A DNA stretch of 64,000 nucleotides from Sideroxydans sp. GTDB lineage: Bacteria; Pseudomonadota; Gammaproteobacteria; Burkholderiales; Gallionellaceae. The notes beneath the pieces were generated by a model that was given only the letters and a program-made list of their open reading frames with translations, was not told the DNA's origin and made no database searches. The position numbers were made by a program, and so were the translations under genes. Positions 36,170 through 46,344 of the stretch are shown here, in pieces. Position 1 is the stretch's first letter, and the number at the start of each line of letters is the position of its first letter. The stretch lies in assembly GCA_029850585.1 (NCBI GenBank), contig JARCRQ010000093.1:1-64000 (forward strand), written 5' to 3'.

Positions 36170-37518
36170 GCCTGCCGCAGCAAAGCCTCACCCGCCGCAT
36201 CAGGTGCGCAGTAGCGGTCGATCTCGGTGACGGAGAGCAGCGCGTTAGGTTTGTTTTGCCGCGCTAATTGGCGTTGTCGCGCGGCTTCGACACGCGCTTG
36301 TATGACCGCGCTGGTTTCGCCATCCGCCACCTTGAGCAAGTCGTCATGTGCTACGGCTGGCACTTCGATTTGAATGTCGATGCGATCTAGCAGCGGACCA
36401 GAAATTTTGCCGCGATAGCGCGATACCTGGTCGGGGGTGCAGCGGCACTTGCCGTTGTAGTGACCGAGATAGCCGCACGGGCAAGGGTTCATCGCGGCAA
36501 CGAGTTGAAACTGCGCTTTGAAATCGGCACGCCGTGCGGCGCGCGAAATGGTGATGCGCCCACTTTCCAAAGGCTCACGCAACACCTCCAACACATGCCT
36601 ATCGAATTCGGGCAGCTCGTCTAAAAATAACACACCGTTCATCGCGATTGAAATCTCGCCGGGACGCGGGTTGCTGCCGCCGCCCACCAGTGCTACGGCG
36701 GAGGCAGTGTGGTGCGGCGCACGGTAGGGGCGACGTTTCCAATTTGCAATGTTAAACATCCCGCCTAATGACTGCATCGCCGCACTTTCCAACGCTTCGG
36801 CTTGCGTCATCTGCGGCAAGATGCTGGGGAAGCGCGCCGCCAACATGGATTTTCCCGTACCAGGCGGCCCGCTCATCAACACCGAATGTCCGCCCGCCGC
36901 TGCGATTTCCAGCGCGCGTTTGGATTGCGTCTGCCCTTTTACTTCACGCATATCGGGGTAGTTCGGTGTAACGATTTGTGGTCTAGGAATATAGCGTTGC
37001 AGCAATTCGCGCCCCGCCAAATGTGCGGCGACTTGCAGCAAAGATTGCGCGGCATACACCACGGCATCCTCAACTAGTGCGGCTTCTGGTGCGTTCACAG
37101 CGGGTAACACAAAAGCGCGACCCGAATTGGCGGCGCAGTAAGTCATTGCCAGCGCGCCACGTATCGCGCGCAGTTCGCCAGTCAGGGCTAGCTCGCCCGC
37201 GTACTCATATTCGCCCAATTTGTCGCGGGGGATTTGCCCCGTTGCCGCCAAAATTCCCAGTGCAATGGGCAAATCAAAACGCCCACTTTCTTTGGGCAAA
37301 TCAGCGGGCGCGAGATTGACGGTGATGTGTCGCGCGGGGAATTCAAAGTTGCAATTTTGCAAGGCAGCGCGAACCCTGTCCTTGCTTTCTTTGACCTCGG
37401 TTTCGGGCAAGCCCACGATGGTGAAACTAGGCAGCCCATTGGCAAGATGCACCTCGACGGTGACCAGCTCCGCCTCCATGCCAGACAGTGCGCGGCTATA
37501 GAGGACGGCGAGGCTCAT
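36022..37518 (-). CDS. comM: YifB/ComM family AAA+ ATPase
   Basis: Hexameric helicase that extends heteroduplex during natural transformation. 498 residues: Lon-like N-terminal part (LYSRALSGMEAELVTVEVHLANGLPSFTIVGL), Walker A MSGPPGTGKSMLAARFPSILP near 210, NGVLFLDELPEF, the CPCGYLGH...CRCTPDQVSRYRGKISGPLLDRID zinc-like region, and a C-terminal helical domain. The 3' 148 bases are repeated at 33874. comM is a known integration site for islands in other proteobacteria. Confidence 0.95.
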   Translation of the reverse strand: MSLAVLYSRALSGMEAELVTVEVHLANGLPSFTIVGLPETEVKESKDRVRAALQNCNFEFPARHITVNLAPADLPKESGRFDLPIALGILAATGQIPRDKLGEYEYAGELALTGELRAIRGALAMTYCAANSGRAFVLPAVNAPEAALVEDAVVYAAQSLLQVAAHLAGRELLQRYIPRPQIVTPNYPDMREVKGQTQSKRALEIAAAGGHSVLMSGPPGTGKSMLAARFPSILPQMTQAEALESAAMQSLGGMFNIANWKRRPYRAPHHTASAVALVGGGSNPRPGEISIAMNGVLFLDELPEFDRHVLEVLREPLESGRITISRAARRADFKAQFQLVAAMNPCPCGYLGHYNGKCRCTPDQVSRYRGKISGPLLDRIDIQIEVPAVAHDDLLKVADGETSAVIQARVEAARQRQLARQNKPNALLSVTEIDRYCAPDAAGEALLRQAITRLNLSARAYHRILKVARSIADLAGSEQLKISHIAEAVQYRRMDKSG

Positions 37519-37519
37519 G

Positions 37520-37756
37520 TTATTTGCTCTGCGCTTCCAGCTCGGCGATACGCGCTTCCAGTGCGGTCAGTTGCTCACGCGCTTTCGCCAATACTTGGGT
37601 TTGCACATCGAACTCTTCGCGCGTCACTAAATCGAGTTTAGCAAAGCCTTGCGCCAGCAAGGCACGCACGTTTTTTTCAGCATCTTTGACTGGGCTACTG
37701 TTTACCGCGTCGTGCAGTTTTTCGGATAAATCATTAAAAATTTTAGCGTTCAACAT
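37520..37756 (-). CDS. ubiK: ubiquinone biosynthesis accessory factor UbiK
   Basis: 78 residues starting MLNAKIFNDLSEKLHDAV, with VKDAEKNVRALLAQGFAKLDLVTREEF and a C-terminal coiled coil ending LEARIAELEAQ. UbiK (BMFP/YqiC) supports UbiJ in coenzyme Q synthesis. ATG at 37756 has AAGGA upstream; the longer frame to 37849 is not used. One base before comM, a common neighbour pair. Confidence 0.9.
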   Translation of the reverse strand: MLNAKIFNDLSEKLHDAVNSSPVKDAEKNVRALLAQGFAKLDLVTREEFDVQTQVLAKAREQLTALEARIAELEAQSK

Positions 37757-37827
37757 GATGGAATTCCTTAGGATTGAGGATTGGGAAACAGGAGAGTGAC
37801 GCGAGTGTAGCAAAACCTCGCAAGGCT

Positions 37828-37844
37828 GGCACAGCCTTAGTGCA
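37828..37844 (+). promoter_or_regulatory. candidate NtrC-binding site
   Basis: GGCACAGCCTTAGTGCA keeps GCAC-N7-GTGC, the NtrC palindrome. It lies about 95 bases upstream of the -24 box, a normal enhancer distance. A second imperfect palindrome, GGTGCATAGCACC, follows at about 37869. Confidence 0.7.
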
Positions 37845-37937
37845 AACACCGCTGAAGCCGCTTGTTAATGGTGCATAGCACCCGAATCTTAACTAATTAA
37901 ATTAGCTATCATATTGTTTTTATAAGAACTAAAAAAA

Positions 37938-37955
37938 TTGGCACGCTTGCTGCTT
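37938..37955 (+). promoter_or_regulatory. sigma-54 promoter of porin-glnK-amtB
   Basis: TTGGCACGCTTGCTGCTT has GG at 37940-37941 and GC at 37952-37953, the exact -24/-12 spacing. It stands 58 bases before the porin ATG. With ntrBC in the same window and glnK-amtB downstream, nitrogen control is the natural reading. Confidence 0.82.
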
Positions 37956-38012
37956 ATACAACTGCGCGGAAGATTCATCCCGTATTTCTCATTACTTTAT
38001 AAAGGACACAAC

Positions 38013-39187
<1,175 letters not shown>

Positions 39188-39354
39188 GGGCATCTCGCAA
39201 AACCCAAATTTCTTCGCGATGCGTTGTTGCTCACAAAAAATTACTCCTTACATAGCCATCTATCCCCAGCCAAAGCACCTGAGGACAAGTGCGTCGTCGT
39301 AATTTTTTGTTCGCGCCTAGCCTCACTTCGATATTTGAATTTTTCGAGACACCC
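39188..39354. repeat. dispersed long palindrome, copy B
   Basis: Outer arms GGGCATCTCGCAAAA and TTTTTCGAGACACCC pair imperfectly; inside, TCACAAAAAATTACTCCTTACATAG and AATTTTTTGTTCGCGCC match copies A and C. The loop is longer than in the others (CCCCAGCCAAAGCACCTGAG insertion). Lies between glnK and amtB. Confidence 0.83.
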
Positions 39355-39391
39355 TAGAAAATTTTTTATTTAAGTAATTGGAGAGAAAAAC

Positions 39392-40897
39392 ATGTCAAAA
39401 CTCATTGCTTCAATGCTGTTACTGGCTGCTTTGTGCGGCTTGTCAGCGCCCGCTTTAGCGGAAGATGCCGCAGCGGCTAGTGCTACTGCAAGTGTGGCGG
39501 CGGTCGCTGATGCAGCTCCCGCTGTTGCAGCACCTGTTGCTGCCGACCCTGCTGCCGCAGCCGTTGTTGCCCCCGTGCCGAACAAAGGCGATACCACTTG
39601 GATGCTGGTCGCCACTTTGCTGATGATTATGATGTCAATTCCAGGCTTGGCGTTGTTCTACGGCGGCTTGGTGCGCAGCAAAAATATGCTGTCTATCCTC
39701 ATGCAAGTATTCAGCATCTTCGCGCTGATTATGGTGTTGTGGGCGATTTACGGTTACTCGCTGGCATTCACTACAGGCAACGCATTTATCGGCGGCTTTG
39801 ATAGATTGTTCCTGAAAGGCATTTTTGACCCCGTCACTGGCTCGGTTACCAATGCGGCAACCTTCAGCAAAGGCGTCGTGATTCCTGAGTTTGTGTTCGT
39901 AGCATTCCAAGCGACGTTCGCGGCGATTACCGTGGCGTTAACAGTCGGTGCTTTTGCCGAGCGTATGAAGTTTGGCGCGGTGTTGTTGTTCTCAGCGTTG
40001 TGGTTCACTTTCGCTTACTTGCCTATCGCGCACATGGTTTGGTTCTGGCAAGGTCCAGATGCTTACACCACTCAAGCGGCGGCTGACATTGCCAATTCGA
40101 CGGCAGGTTGGTTGTTCCAAAAAGGCGCGTTGGATTTTGCGGGCGGCACAGTGGTACACATCAATGCAGCGATTGCAGGTTTAGTCGGTGCATTCTTAAT
40201 CGGCAAACGCGTTGGCTTAGGCAAAGAAGCAATGGCTCCGCACAACCTCGTTATGACCATGATTGGTGCGTCATTGCTGTGGGTGGGCTGGTTCGGTTTC
40301 AACGCAGGTTCAGCATTAGAGGCAGGTGGCACAGCAACGTTGGCTTTCGCTAACACTTTGATTGCCACAGCCGCAGCGGTATTGACTTGGATGGCAGCGG
40401 AATGGCTGTTGAAAGGCAAGCCTAGCTTGTTGGGCGCAGCATCAGGTGCGGTAGCAGGCTTGGTCGCGATTACGCCTGCTTGCGGTTGGGTTGGTATCGG
40501 TGGCGGCTTAGTCATCGGCGCGCTGTCTGGTGTGGTGTGTTTCTGGGGCGTAACAGGCTTGAAGAAATTGCTCGGCGCAGATGATGCACTCGATGTATTC
40601 GGCATCCACGGCATCGGCGGTATCTTGGGCGCGTTGCTGACTGGCGTGTTCAACACTTGGAGTATGGGCGGCACCGGCATCGTTGATTATGTAAACAACA
40701 AAATCATCGACACCGAAATCGGCGCGCAAGTTTGGATACAAGCACAAGCGGTATTGACCACCCTAATTTGGTCAGGCGTGGTGGCATTTATCTGCTACAA
40801 ACTGGTGGATTGGACGATCGGTCTGCGCGTTACAGTTGAAGAAGAACGTGAAGGGCTGGACACTGCATCACACGGTGAACGTGCTTACAACCTCTAA
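39392..40897 (+). CDS. amtB: ammonium transporter
   Basis: 501 residues. Signal peptide MSKLIASMLLLAALCGLSAPALA, then an Ala-rich linker of about 50 residues, longer than usual, before the 11-helix core. Landmarks: GLALFYGGLVRSKN, AHMVWFW, DFAGGTVVHINAAIAGLVGA with the first pore His, and DALDVFGIHGIGGILGALLTG with the second. Paired with glnK, which can plug it when nitrogen is plentiful. Confidence 0.96.
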   Translation: MSKLIASMLLLAALCGLSAPALAEDAAAASATASVAAVADAAPAVAAPVAADPAAAAVVAPVPNKGDTTWMLVATLLMIMMSIPGLALFYGGLVRSKNMLSILMQVFSIFALIMVLWAIYGYSLAFTTGNAFIGGFDRLFLKGIFDPVTGSVTNAATFSKGVVIPEFVFVAFQATFAAITVALTVGAFAERMKFGAVLLFSALWFTFAYLPIAHMVWFWQGPDAYTTQAAADIANSTAGWLFQKGALDFAGGTVVHINAAIAGLVGAFLIGKRVGLGKEAMAPHNLVMTMIGASLLWVGWFGFNAGSALEAGGTATLAFANTLIATAAAVLTWMAAEWLLKGKPSLLGAASGAVAGLVAITPACGWVGIGGGLVIGALSGVVCFWGVTGLKKLLGADDALDVFGIHGIGGILGALLTGVFNTWSMGGTGIVDYVNNKIIDTEIGAQVWIQAQAVLTTLIWSGVVAFICYKLVDWTIGLRVTVEEEREGLDTASHGERAYNL

Positions 40898-41021
40898 AAT
40901 TAAAATCTCATCGTGATGCGGCGTTGCTTACAAAAAATTACTCCTTACATAGTTTATCTATGCCGCGTCGCAATTTTTTGTTCGCGCCTAGCCTCACTTC
41001 GATATTTGAATTTTAATTTAA
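40895..41021. repeat. dispersed long palindrome, copy C
   Basis: Outer arms TAAAATTAAAAT and ATTTTAATTT; core GATGCGGCGTTGCTTACAAA, TACTCCTTACATAG, CTATGCCGCGTCGCAATTTT and TTGTTCGCGCCTAGCC as in A and B. Begins in the amtB stop codon, so it may serve as its mRNA end. Confidence 0.85.
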
Positions 41022-41073
41022 CTTAAAAGAACTCTCCCCCAAGAGCAATCGAGTCAATCTAACGGCTCACTTC

Positions 41074-41102
41074 AAAGAGCATCGCAAGGTGCTCTTTTTT
41101 TA
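41074..41102 (+). terminator. rho-independent terminator after amtB
   Basis: AAAGAGCA and TGCTCTTT pair around TCGCAAGG and are followed by a T run. Lies 25 bases before the next start codon. Confidence 0.85.
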
Positions 41103-41128
41103 CCCCAAAATTTCTTAGGAGACACAAA

Positions 41129-41410
41129 ATGCATGTCAACAATGATCAGTTATTTGCCGTACTTGGACGCGTGTATGTGTTGTTGCGCCGCGAAACGCAT
41201 CGCATGATTGATGTGGAATGGGCGGTCGTGAACACCGACTACGCACTCGAAGTCATACACCTGGCACGCAACACCAAAAATTCTGATTTATTGGCGTTAG
41301 CTAATCAAATTCAACTACTGCACCCGCAAATTAAACGTGACCCAAGCGCAGCCGATAGCGTCAACGAAGCAAGCCCCGCACCCGACAAGTATTTCCAAAC
41401 CCTGCGTTAA
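41129..41410 (+). CDS. small protein of unknown function
   Basis: 93 residues, MHVNNDQLFAVLGRVYVLLR and a mainly helical, soluble sequence with a charged tail (KRDPSAADSVNEASPAPDKY). Not recognised. AGGAG lies eight bases before the ATG, so translation is likely. It stands alone after a terminator, 111 bases before the solute-binding gene. Confidence 0.7.
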   Translation: MHVNNDQLFAVLGRVYVLLRRETHRMIDVEWAVVNTDYALEVIHLARNTKNSDLLALANQIQLLHPQIKRDPSAADSVNEASPAPDKYFQTLR

Positions 41411-41521
41411 GCACTCGGCACGGCGCGCGCGACACACAAGGCGGCGCAAGGTGAGGCGGCTGTGGTATCTTGCGCGCCTTGCCCGCACACAACGCACGCC
41501 ACACACAGCAAGCCTTCAACC

Positions 41522-42796
41522 ATGTTGAACCTCGTCAGAATTTTTGTGTTATTCATCAGTTGCTGCGGCGTGGCGGCGAATGCGCGCGCCATCGACCTTG
41601 AGTTGTATTTTCCAGTCGCGGTGCAGGGTTCGATTGCGACAACCCTGCAAACACTCATTGACCAGTTTGAACACGACTATCCCGACATTCACGTCACGCC
41701 GGTGTACGCGGGAACCTATCAAGATGCCTTAGCCAAAACTTTATTGGCACAGAAAAATGGCAAGCCACCTGCCTTGGCGGTGCTGTTCGCCGCTGATGTT
41801 TACACGCTGATAGATGCACACGCCATCGTGCCGTTTGAAGAAGTGATGACCGCTAACCATGCGTCTTTGCCCGCCTTCTTCCCTGCCCTGATGAGCAATA
41901 GCCGCGTGGCGGGCAAGACTTGGGGCATCCCATTTCAACGTTCCACCATTTTGTTGTATTGGAATAAAGCCATGTTCCGCGAGGCGGGCTTAGACCCCGA
42001 CCATGCGCCGCAAAATTGGCAGGAAATGACGCGCATCGCGCAGCAGCTCACGCGCAAAAATAATAAACAACAGCTCATCCGCCACGGCATCGAAATCCCT
42101 GCCACGGGCTTTGCCTATTGGCTGCTGCAAGGCATGGTGACGGGGCGCGGGGCGCGCTTGATGAACGATACGGGCACGCAAACTTATTTCGATGACCCGC
42201 AAGTGATTGCCGCCTTAAACGATTGGGTTGCGCTGTGGCAAAACGGCAATGCGCAGCCCGAAAAATTGACCGAATGGGGCGACGTCAGCGAAGATTTTCT
42301 GCGCCATAAAACTGCCATGATGTGGACGACTAGCGGCAATTTAACGCGCTTGCAACGTCGCGCTAAATTTGATTTTGGCGTGGCGATGTTGCCTGGCACA
42401 GGCTGGCACGGTTCGCCCACGGGCGGCGGCAATTTGTATTTACTGGAAGGCACAAGTCCTGAGCAACAACGTGCTGCGCTGACCTTGGTGCAGTGGCTGG
42501 TATCGCCGCAACACACAGCGCAATGGAGCATCGCGTCGGGCTATATCGCGGTGAATCCTGCGGCGTATCAGACCGAATTGATGCGCGCGCACCTAGCAAA
42601 ATACCCCGCCGCCGAGCTGGCAAAAAATCAGCTCGAATTCGCCGTACCCGAACTCTCTACTCACTTTAATCAGCGCGTCACGCGCGCCCTCAACGACGCG
42701 ATTGTCTCCGCCTTAACGGGCGAACAATCCGCGCAAAGCGCATTGCAACAAGCGCAATCCCGCGCAGTGAAAATTTTGCTACCTTACCAACGATGA
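41522..42796 (+). CDS. periplasmic solute-binding protein (UgpB-like)
   Basis: 424 residues. Signal peptide MLNLVRIFVLFISCCGVAAN-ARA, then family 1 extracellular solute-binding features: IDLELYFPVAVQGSIATTLQ, FEHDYPDIHVTPVYAGTYQD, GIPFQRSTILLYWNKAMFRE, NWQEMTRIAQQL and GGGNLYLL. UgpB relatives bind glycerol-3-phosphate. No permease or ATPase genes are adjacent; instead its stop overlaps a histidine kinase (ATGA), which suggests a sensing rather than transport role. Confidence 0.87.
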   Translation: MLNLVRIFVLFISCCGVAANARAIDLELYFPVAVQGSIATTLQTLIDQFEHDYPDIHVTPVYAGTYQDALAKTLLAQKNGKPPALAVLFAADVYTLIDAHAIVPFEEVMTANHASLPAFFPALMSNSRVAGKTWGIPFQRSTILLYWNKAMFREAGLDPDHAPQNWQEMTRIAQQLTRKNNKQQLIRHGIEIPATGFAYWLLQGMVTGRGARLMNDTGTQTYFDDPQVIAALNDWVALWQNGNAQPEKLTEWGDVSEDFLRHKTAMMWTTSGNLTRLQRRAKFDFGVAMLPGTGWHGSPTGGGNLYLLEGTSPEQQRAALTLVQWLVSPQHTAQWSIASGYIAVNPAAYQTELMRAHLAKYPAAELAKNQLEFAVPELSTHFNQRVTRALNDAIVSALTGEQSAQSALQQAQSRAVKILLPYQR

Positions 42797-44502
42797 AAAC
42801 TGCCCCGCACCAATTACGCCGCGCATGGGCAAAACTAGCCAGCCCTTTTTGGCATGGGCGCGAATGGCAAGTATTAAGTTGGCTGGTGCCTATCGTGGTG
42901 CTGCTAATAAGCCTGATGGTGGCGCAGCGCATCAACCAACAACAGGCGCAAGACGTAGCACGCGATAGCGCGGCAGATTTTGCCGTGCGGGTGCGCGAAA
43001 CGGTGGGCATTTTTCAAGAGCGCATGGCGAATTACCAGCAAGTGTTGCGCGCCACGCAAAGCCTATTTTCCGCCTCGGACTCGGTCGATGCGGCTGAATT
43101 TAGCCGTTTTATCGAACGCAGCGAACTGTATAAGCTACGCGGCTTGCAAGGCATCGGCTATGCACAACTCAAGGCTGACCAAAGCAGCGAAGTGCGTTAT
43201 GACGTATCGTTTAATCGCCCCGCCGAGCCGTTTGTCGGCATGGATTTTTTTGCTCAACCGTCGCGTCGTCCTGCTTGGCAATATGCCCGCGATACTGGGC
43301 TGTTGGCGATTAGCAACAAGCTGCCCTTGCCCGACGAAAATCCCCGCAAAATTGCGGGAGGCTATCAAATGGTATTACCGATTTATCGCAATGCCACTGA
43401 GCAAAACAGCCTAGACGAGCGCGCCAAAAATTTGCAGGGCTGGGTGTATGCGCGCTTTAGCATGGACGGTTTAATCGAAGGCATTTTGGGTGAGCGTCCC
43501 AACATTGCCATCAGCATTCTCGACGGCTCTGAGCCGCAAACTTTATCCAGCGAACAAGAGCGCGTCGGCGGGGAGTCGGACTTGGCGTTATTGATAGCCA
43601 ACAAGCCCGTCGAAATCGGCGCGTACCAATGGACCATTGTGGCGCAATCGTTGCCCAATCTCGCCCCCACCACCGCCATGCAAGAGCTGCAAGAACATCG
43701 CCACACGGGCTGGCTGCTCAGCGTGATTCTCGCGTTATTGAGCTGGTTGTTTGTGCGTTGGCGGATGCGCGTGTTGCGCCACGAAAGCCTGTTGCAAGCG
43801 GCTAAAGCCGATGCCGAACACGCCAACCTTGCCAAGTCCAAATTCCTCGCTGCCGCCAGCCACGACTTGCGTCAACCGATACACGCGCTGTGTTTATTTT
43901 TAGACGTATTGGGCGGCACGACACTGAACACACAACAGCAAAAATTACTCGCGCAAATTCGCCTCGCATCGGATGCCACCAACAACATGCTCAACACTTT
44001 GTTGGACTTTTCGCGCATCGAAGCGGGCGCGGTCGAAGCCCGTCCGCACGACTTTGCTTTGCAAAAATTATTTGTCGCAGTCAGCAATGATTTTCAATCG
44101 CAAGCCGCCAGCAAAGGCTTGCGCTATCGGATGCGCAACACCCGCGTCAACGTGTATTCCGATCCGATGTTGTTAGAAATGATGCTGCGCAATTTGGTCT
44201 CCAACGCGCTGCGTTATACCCCACGCGGCGGCATTTTGTTGGCATGTCGGCAGCGCGGCAACGAGGTGATTATTGAAGTGTGGGACAGCGGTATCGGCAT
44301 TGCGCCTGAGCATCAAGAAACGATTTTTCACGAGTTTCAACAACTCAATAATCCCGAACGCAATCGCGATAAAGGGATGGGCTTAGGCTTGGCGATTGTG
44401 CAAGGACTGGCGCGCACCTTAGACCATCCGCTCACCCTGCGCTCGCGGCTGGCACAGGGCAGCGTGTTTCGTATTACCGTGCCGTTGGCGCGCCAACCTT
44501 AG
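42793..44502 (+). CDS. CHASE-domain sensor histidine kinase
   Basis: 569 residues. TM1 at about 29-49 (VLSWLVPIVVLLISLMVAQR), periplasmic CHASE domain (about 80-280; SRFIERSELYKLRGLQGIGY, FNRPAEPFVGMDFFAQPSRR), TM2 at about 312-330, HisKA with KFLAAASHDLRQPIHALCLF (His near 358), and HATPase: NLVSNALRYTPRGG, WDSGIGIAPEHQETIFHEFQ, KGMGLGLAIVQGL. No receiver domain and no response regulator nearby. It is coupled to the solute-binding protein, which may deliver its signal. Confidence 0.92.
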   Translation: MKTAPHQLRRAWAKLASPFWHGREWQVLSWLVPIVVLLISLMVAQRINQQQAQDVARDSAADFAVRVRETVGIFQERMANYQQVLRATQSLFSASDSVDAAEFSRFIERSELYKLRGLQGIGYAQLKADQSSEVRYDVSFNRPAEPFVGMDFFAQPSRRPAWQYARDTGLLAISNKLPLPDENPRKIAGGYQMVLPIYRNATEQNSLDERAKNLQGWVYARFSMDGLIEGILGERPNIAISILDGSEPQTLSSEQERVGGESDLALLIANKPVEIGAYQWTIVAQSLPNLAPTTAMQELQEHRHTGWLLSVILALLSWLFVRWRMRVLRHESLLQAAKADAEHANLAKSKFLAAASHDLRQPIHALCLFLDVLGGTTLNTQQQKLLAQIRLASDATNNMLNTLLDFSRIEAGAVEARPHDFALQKLFVAVSNDFQSQAASKGLRYRMRNTRVNVYSDPMLLEMMLRNLVSNALRYTPRGGILLACRQRGNEVIIEVWDSGIGIAPEHQETIFHEFQQLNNPERNRDKGMGLGLAIVQGLARTLDHPLTLRSRLAQGSVFRITVPLARQP

Positions 44503-45073
44503 CCCGCCGACGCGCATCTTGCAGCAGCGCAAGCAGCGCATAGCCAGCTAACAGCGGGTCAATTAAATAATCCCACGCATTGCTTGATTCATACGCGCCC
44601 AAGCACCACGCCAGCGTCGCGAGTGCGATGCTCAAAACGATTAAATTGGACTGCCGCCACCATGTCAATAATGCAACCAGCAACACCACGCTGAAAAATC
44701 CTGCATCGCCATAACCCAAGCGGTACGGGTCATACAGGGTGACACCTAAGGTCATGGGATAAAAAATCAACGCCACCAGCGCGATAAGTCGCAACAGGTG
44801 CAGCCGCGATTTTTCACTGACCAAGATGCCGTAAGGTCGCAGTATCGCGAGCCCAATTAACAGCACACTGCTGATGCTGAAATCGCCCACCATGCCGCGC
44901 GTGTAGCCCGCTAAGGGCAAGCCGTTTAAAGGCACTAAGGCGAATATAAAAATCGCTGCGAGCAGCAGACTGATACGCGGCAAACTCAAGCGACGCACAG
45001 CGGGGACGAGTAAGGCGCAGGCGGCAAGCGCGCTGGCGTGTCCGCATAATCCAGTGACATCGGTGAGCATCAT
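44474..45073 (-). CDS. membrane protein of unknown function
   Basis: 199 residues with about six hydrophobic segments (ASALAACALLVPAV, ISLLLAAIFIFALVP, ISSVLLIGLAIL, LLRLIALVALIFYPM, SVVLLVALLTWW, LIVLSIALATLAWCL). Not recognised. Starts in an ATGA overlap with the sialidase-like gene, so it belongs to that operon; its end overlaps the kinase gene tail by 29 bases, convergently. Confidence 0.75.
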   Translation of the reverse strand: MMLTDVTGLCGHASALAACALLVPAVRRLSLPRISLLLAAIFIFALVPLNGLPLAGYTRGMVGDFSISSVLLIGLAILRPYGILVSEKSRLHLLRLIALVALIFYPMTLGVTLYDPYRLGYGDAGFFSVVLLVALLTWWRQSNLIVLSIALATLAWCLGAYESSNAWDYLIDPLLAGYALLALLQDARRRAKVGAPTAR

Positions 45074-46344
45074 GGCGTGTCCTTGATGTGCTTTTCTTGC
45101 AACTGATTTTCCAGCCAAGCGTGATTGAATTGGACGTGCTTAATCAAGCCGCGATTCCAGGTATAGACCAGCTGAAAATCGCCGCGCTGAGTCTGGATTA
45201 AATACGGATAAGAAAACTCAAAGTCGCATAAGGCGGGACATTTATTGCGCTGCGCGGTCGCCGCAAAAGCCGCGCCATCCGTGACGTTCGCGTCGCTTGC
45301 CACTGCCAGCTGCGCAGTGCGTTGCGCAAATTGTTCGACACTCACCACCACATCGCTCTCATGCTCAAATTCATAAACGCTGCGCCAGTTCATGCCGCTG
45401 TCGCTAGACAGCATTAACGACAAGGCATGGCGACCGACTTCGAGATTATTCAGCACCGCCAGCATCCGCCCATCCGCCAAGCTCACCGCCGTCAACGCCG
45501 CATCAGGATTGGCGATGGTGAGCTTAGTCGGCACGCTCCAAGTCTGTCCGCCGTCCTGTGTGCGCGTGGCAATCACACGCTTAGGCGGCGCGTTGGTGTG
45601 GCGCATTAACACCGTGGCGTGCTCGCTATCGGTGATGAGCAGCACGGGTTGGATGCCCAGTTTGCCGTTGCTCAAGCGTTGTTTATCCAACACCGTGCCA
45701 TCCGCCGAGAGCCGCAACAGCTCGCCAAATTTGCCTAAAAATTCGTGATACACAGGCAAGCCCAAGCTGCCATCCGCATAGCTAAACGGCGTGCCTTTAA
45801 TCAGCGTGCTGATGTTGAAAAACGGTGAGGTAATTAGGCGGCGCGGCGTGTCCCAACTCGCCCCTTCGTCGTGTGAAGTGATAAAAGAAATTGAGCTGCC
45901 CGCCCAGCCGCCTAGCGACACCGTCACAAAATATAAAACCAACGTCCCGTCGGCGCGCCTTGCCGCAACAGGGTTGCCGAGCTTCTTCACATAACGCCAC
46001 ACGCCTTGCTGGGTTTGCTCGCGATTGATAACCGTCTGCTCTGCGCCCCAGTTTTTGCCGTCAAACACCGCGCTGCGTAACGTCACATCTTGTGCACCTT
46101 CGCGACTGCCTGCGAACCAAAATGCGCGCAATTTTCCATCGTTTAACTCAATCAGCGAGGCGGCGTGCGTGGCGATATTTAATTGGTGCGAGACAAACGC
46201 GCTGTGCAAAAAAGCGGGCGTTACGTCGGGCGTAATCGCAGCGATTTGAAAGCCGTTCGGCACACTGCGCTGAGTAATTTTTTGCGCAGCAAGCACGCTC
46301 GCTAACACCAGCAAAGCTAATAAAAATAAGCGTACGCGCATCAT
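45070..46344 (-). CDS. sialidase-like (BNR repeat) exported protein
   Basis: 424 residues with an N-terminal membrane or signal segment (LFLLALLVLASVLAAQ). Six-blade propeller features: LRAFWFAGSREGAQDV, and Asp-boxes SHDEGASWDTP, TQDGGQTWSVP, SSDSGMNWRSV. FADGSLGLPVYHEF and FSYPYLI are further conserved parts. The family cleaves or binds glycans; whether sialic acid is the substrate is unknown. It is coupled to a GT39 gene upstream (TAATG), which hints at work on a surface or lipid-linked glycan. Confidence 0.82.
   Translation of the reverse strand: MMRVRLFLLALLVLASVLAAQKITQRSVPNGFQIAAITPDVTPAFLHSAFVSHQLNIATHAASLIELNDGKLRAFWFAGSREGAQDVTLRSAVFDGKNWGAEQTVINREQTQQGVWRYVKKLGNPVAARRADGTLVLYFVTVSLGGWAGSSISFITSHDEGASWDTPRRLITSPFFNISTLIKGTPFSYADGSLGLPVYHEFLGKFGELLRLSADGTVLDKQRLSNGKLGIQPVLLITDSEHATVLMRHTNAPPKRVIATRTQDGGQTWSVPTKLTIANPDAALTAVSLADGRMLAVLNNLEVGRHALSLMLSSDSGMNWRSVYEFEHESDVVVSVEQFAQRTAQLAVASDANVTDGAAFAATAQRNKCPALCDFEFSYPYLIQTQRGDFQLVYTWNRGLIKHVQFNHAWLENQLQEKHIKDTP

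Noticed and set aside
36022-37518. Magnesium chelatase subunit
   Set aside because: The ATPase part resembles one, but the Lon-like start and CPCGYLGH region mark the ComM/YifB family.
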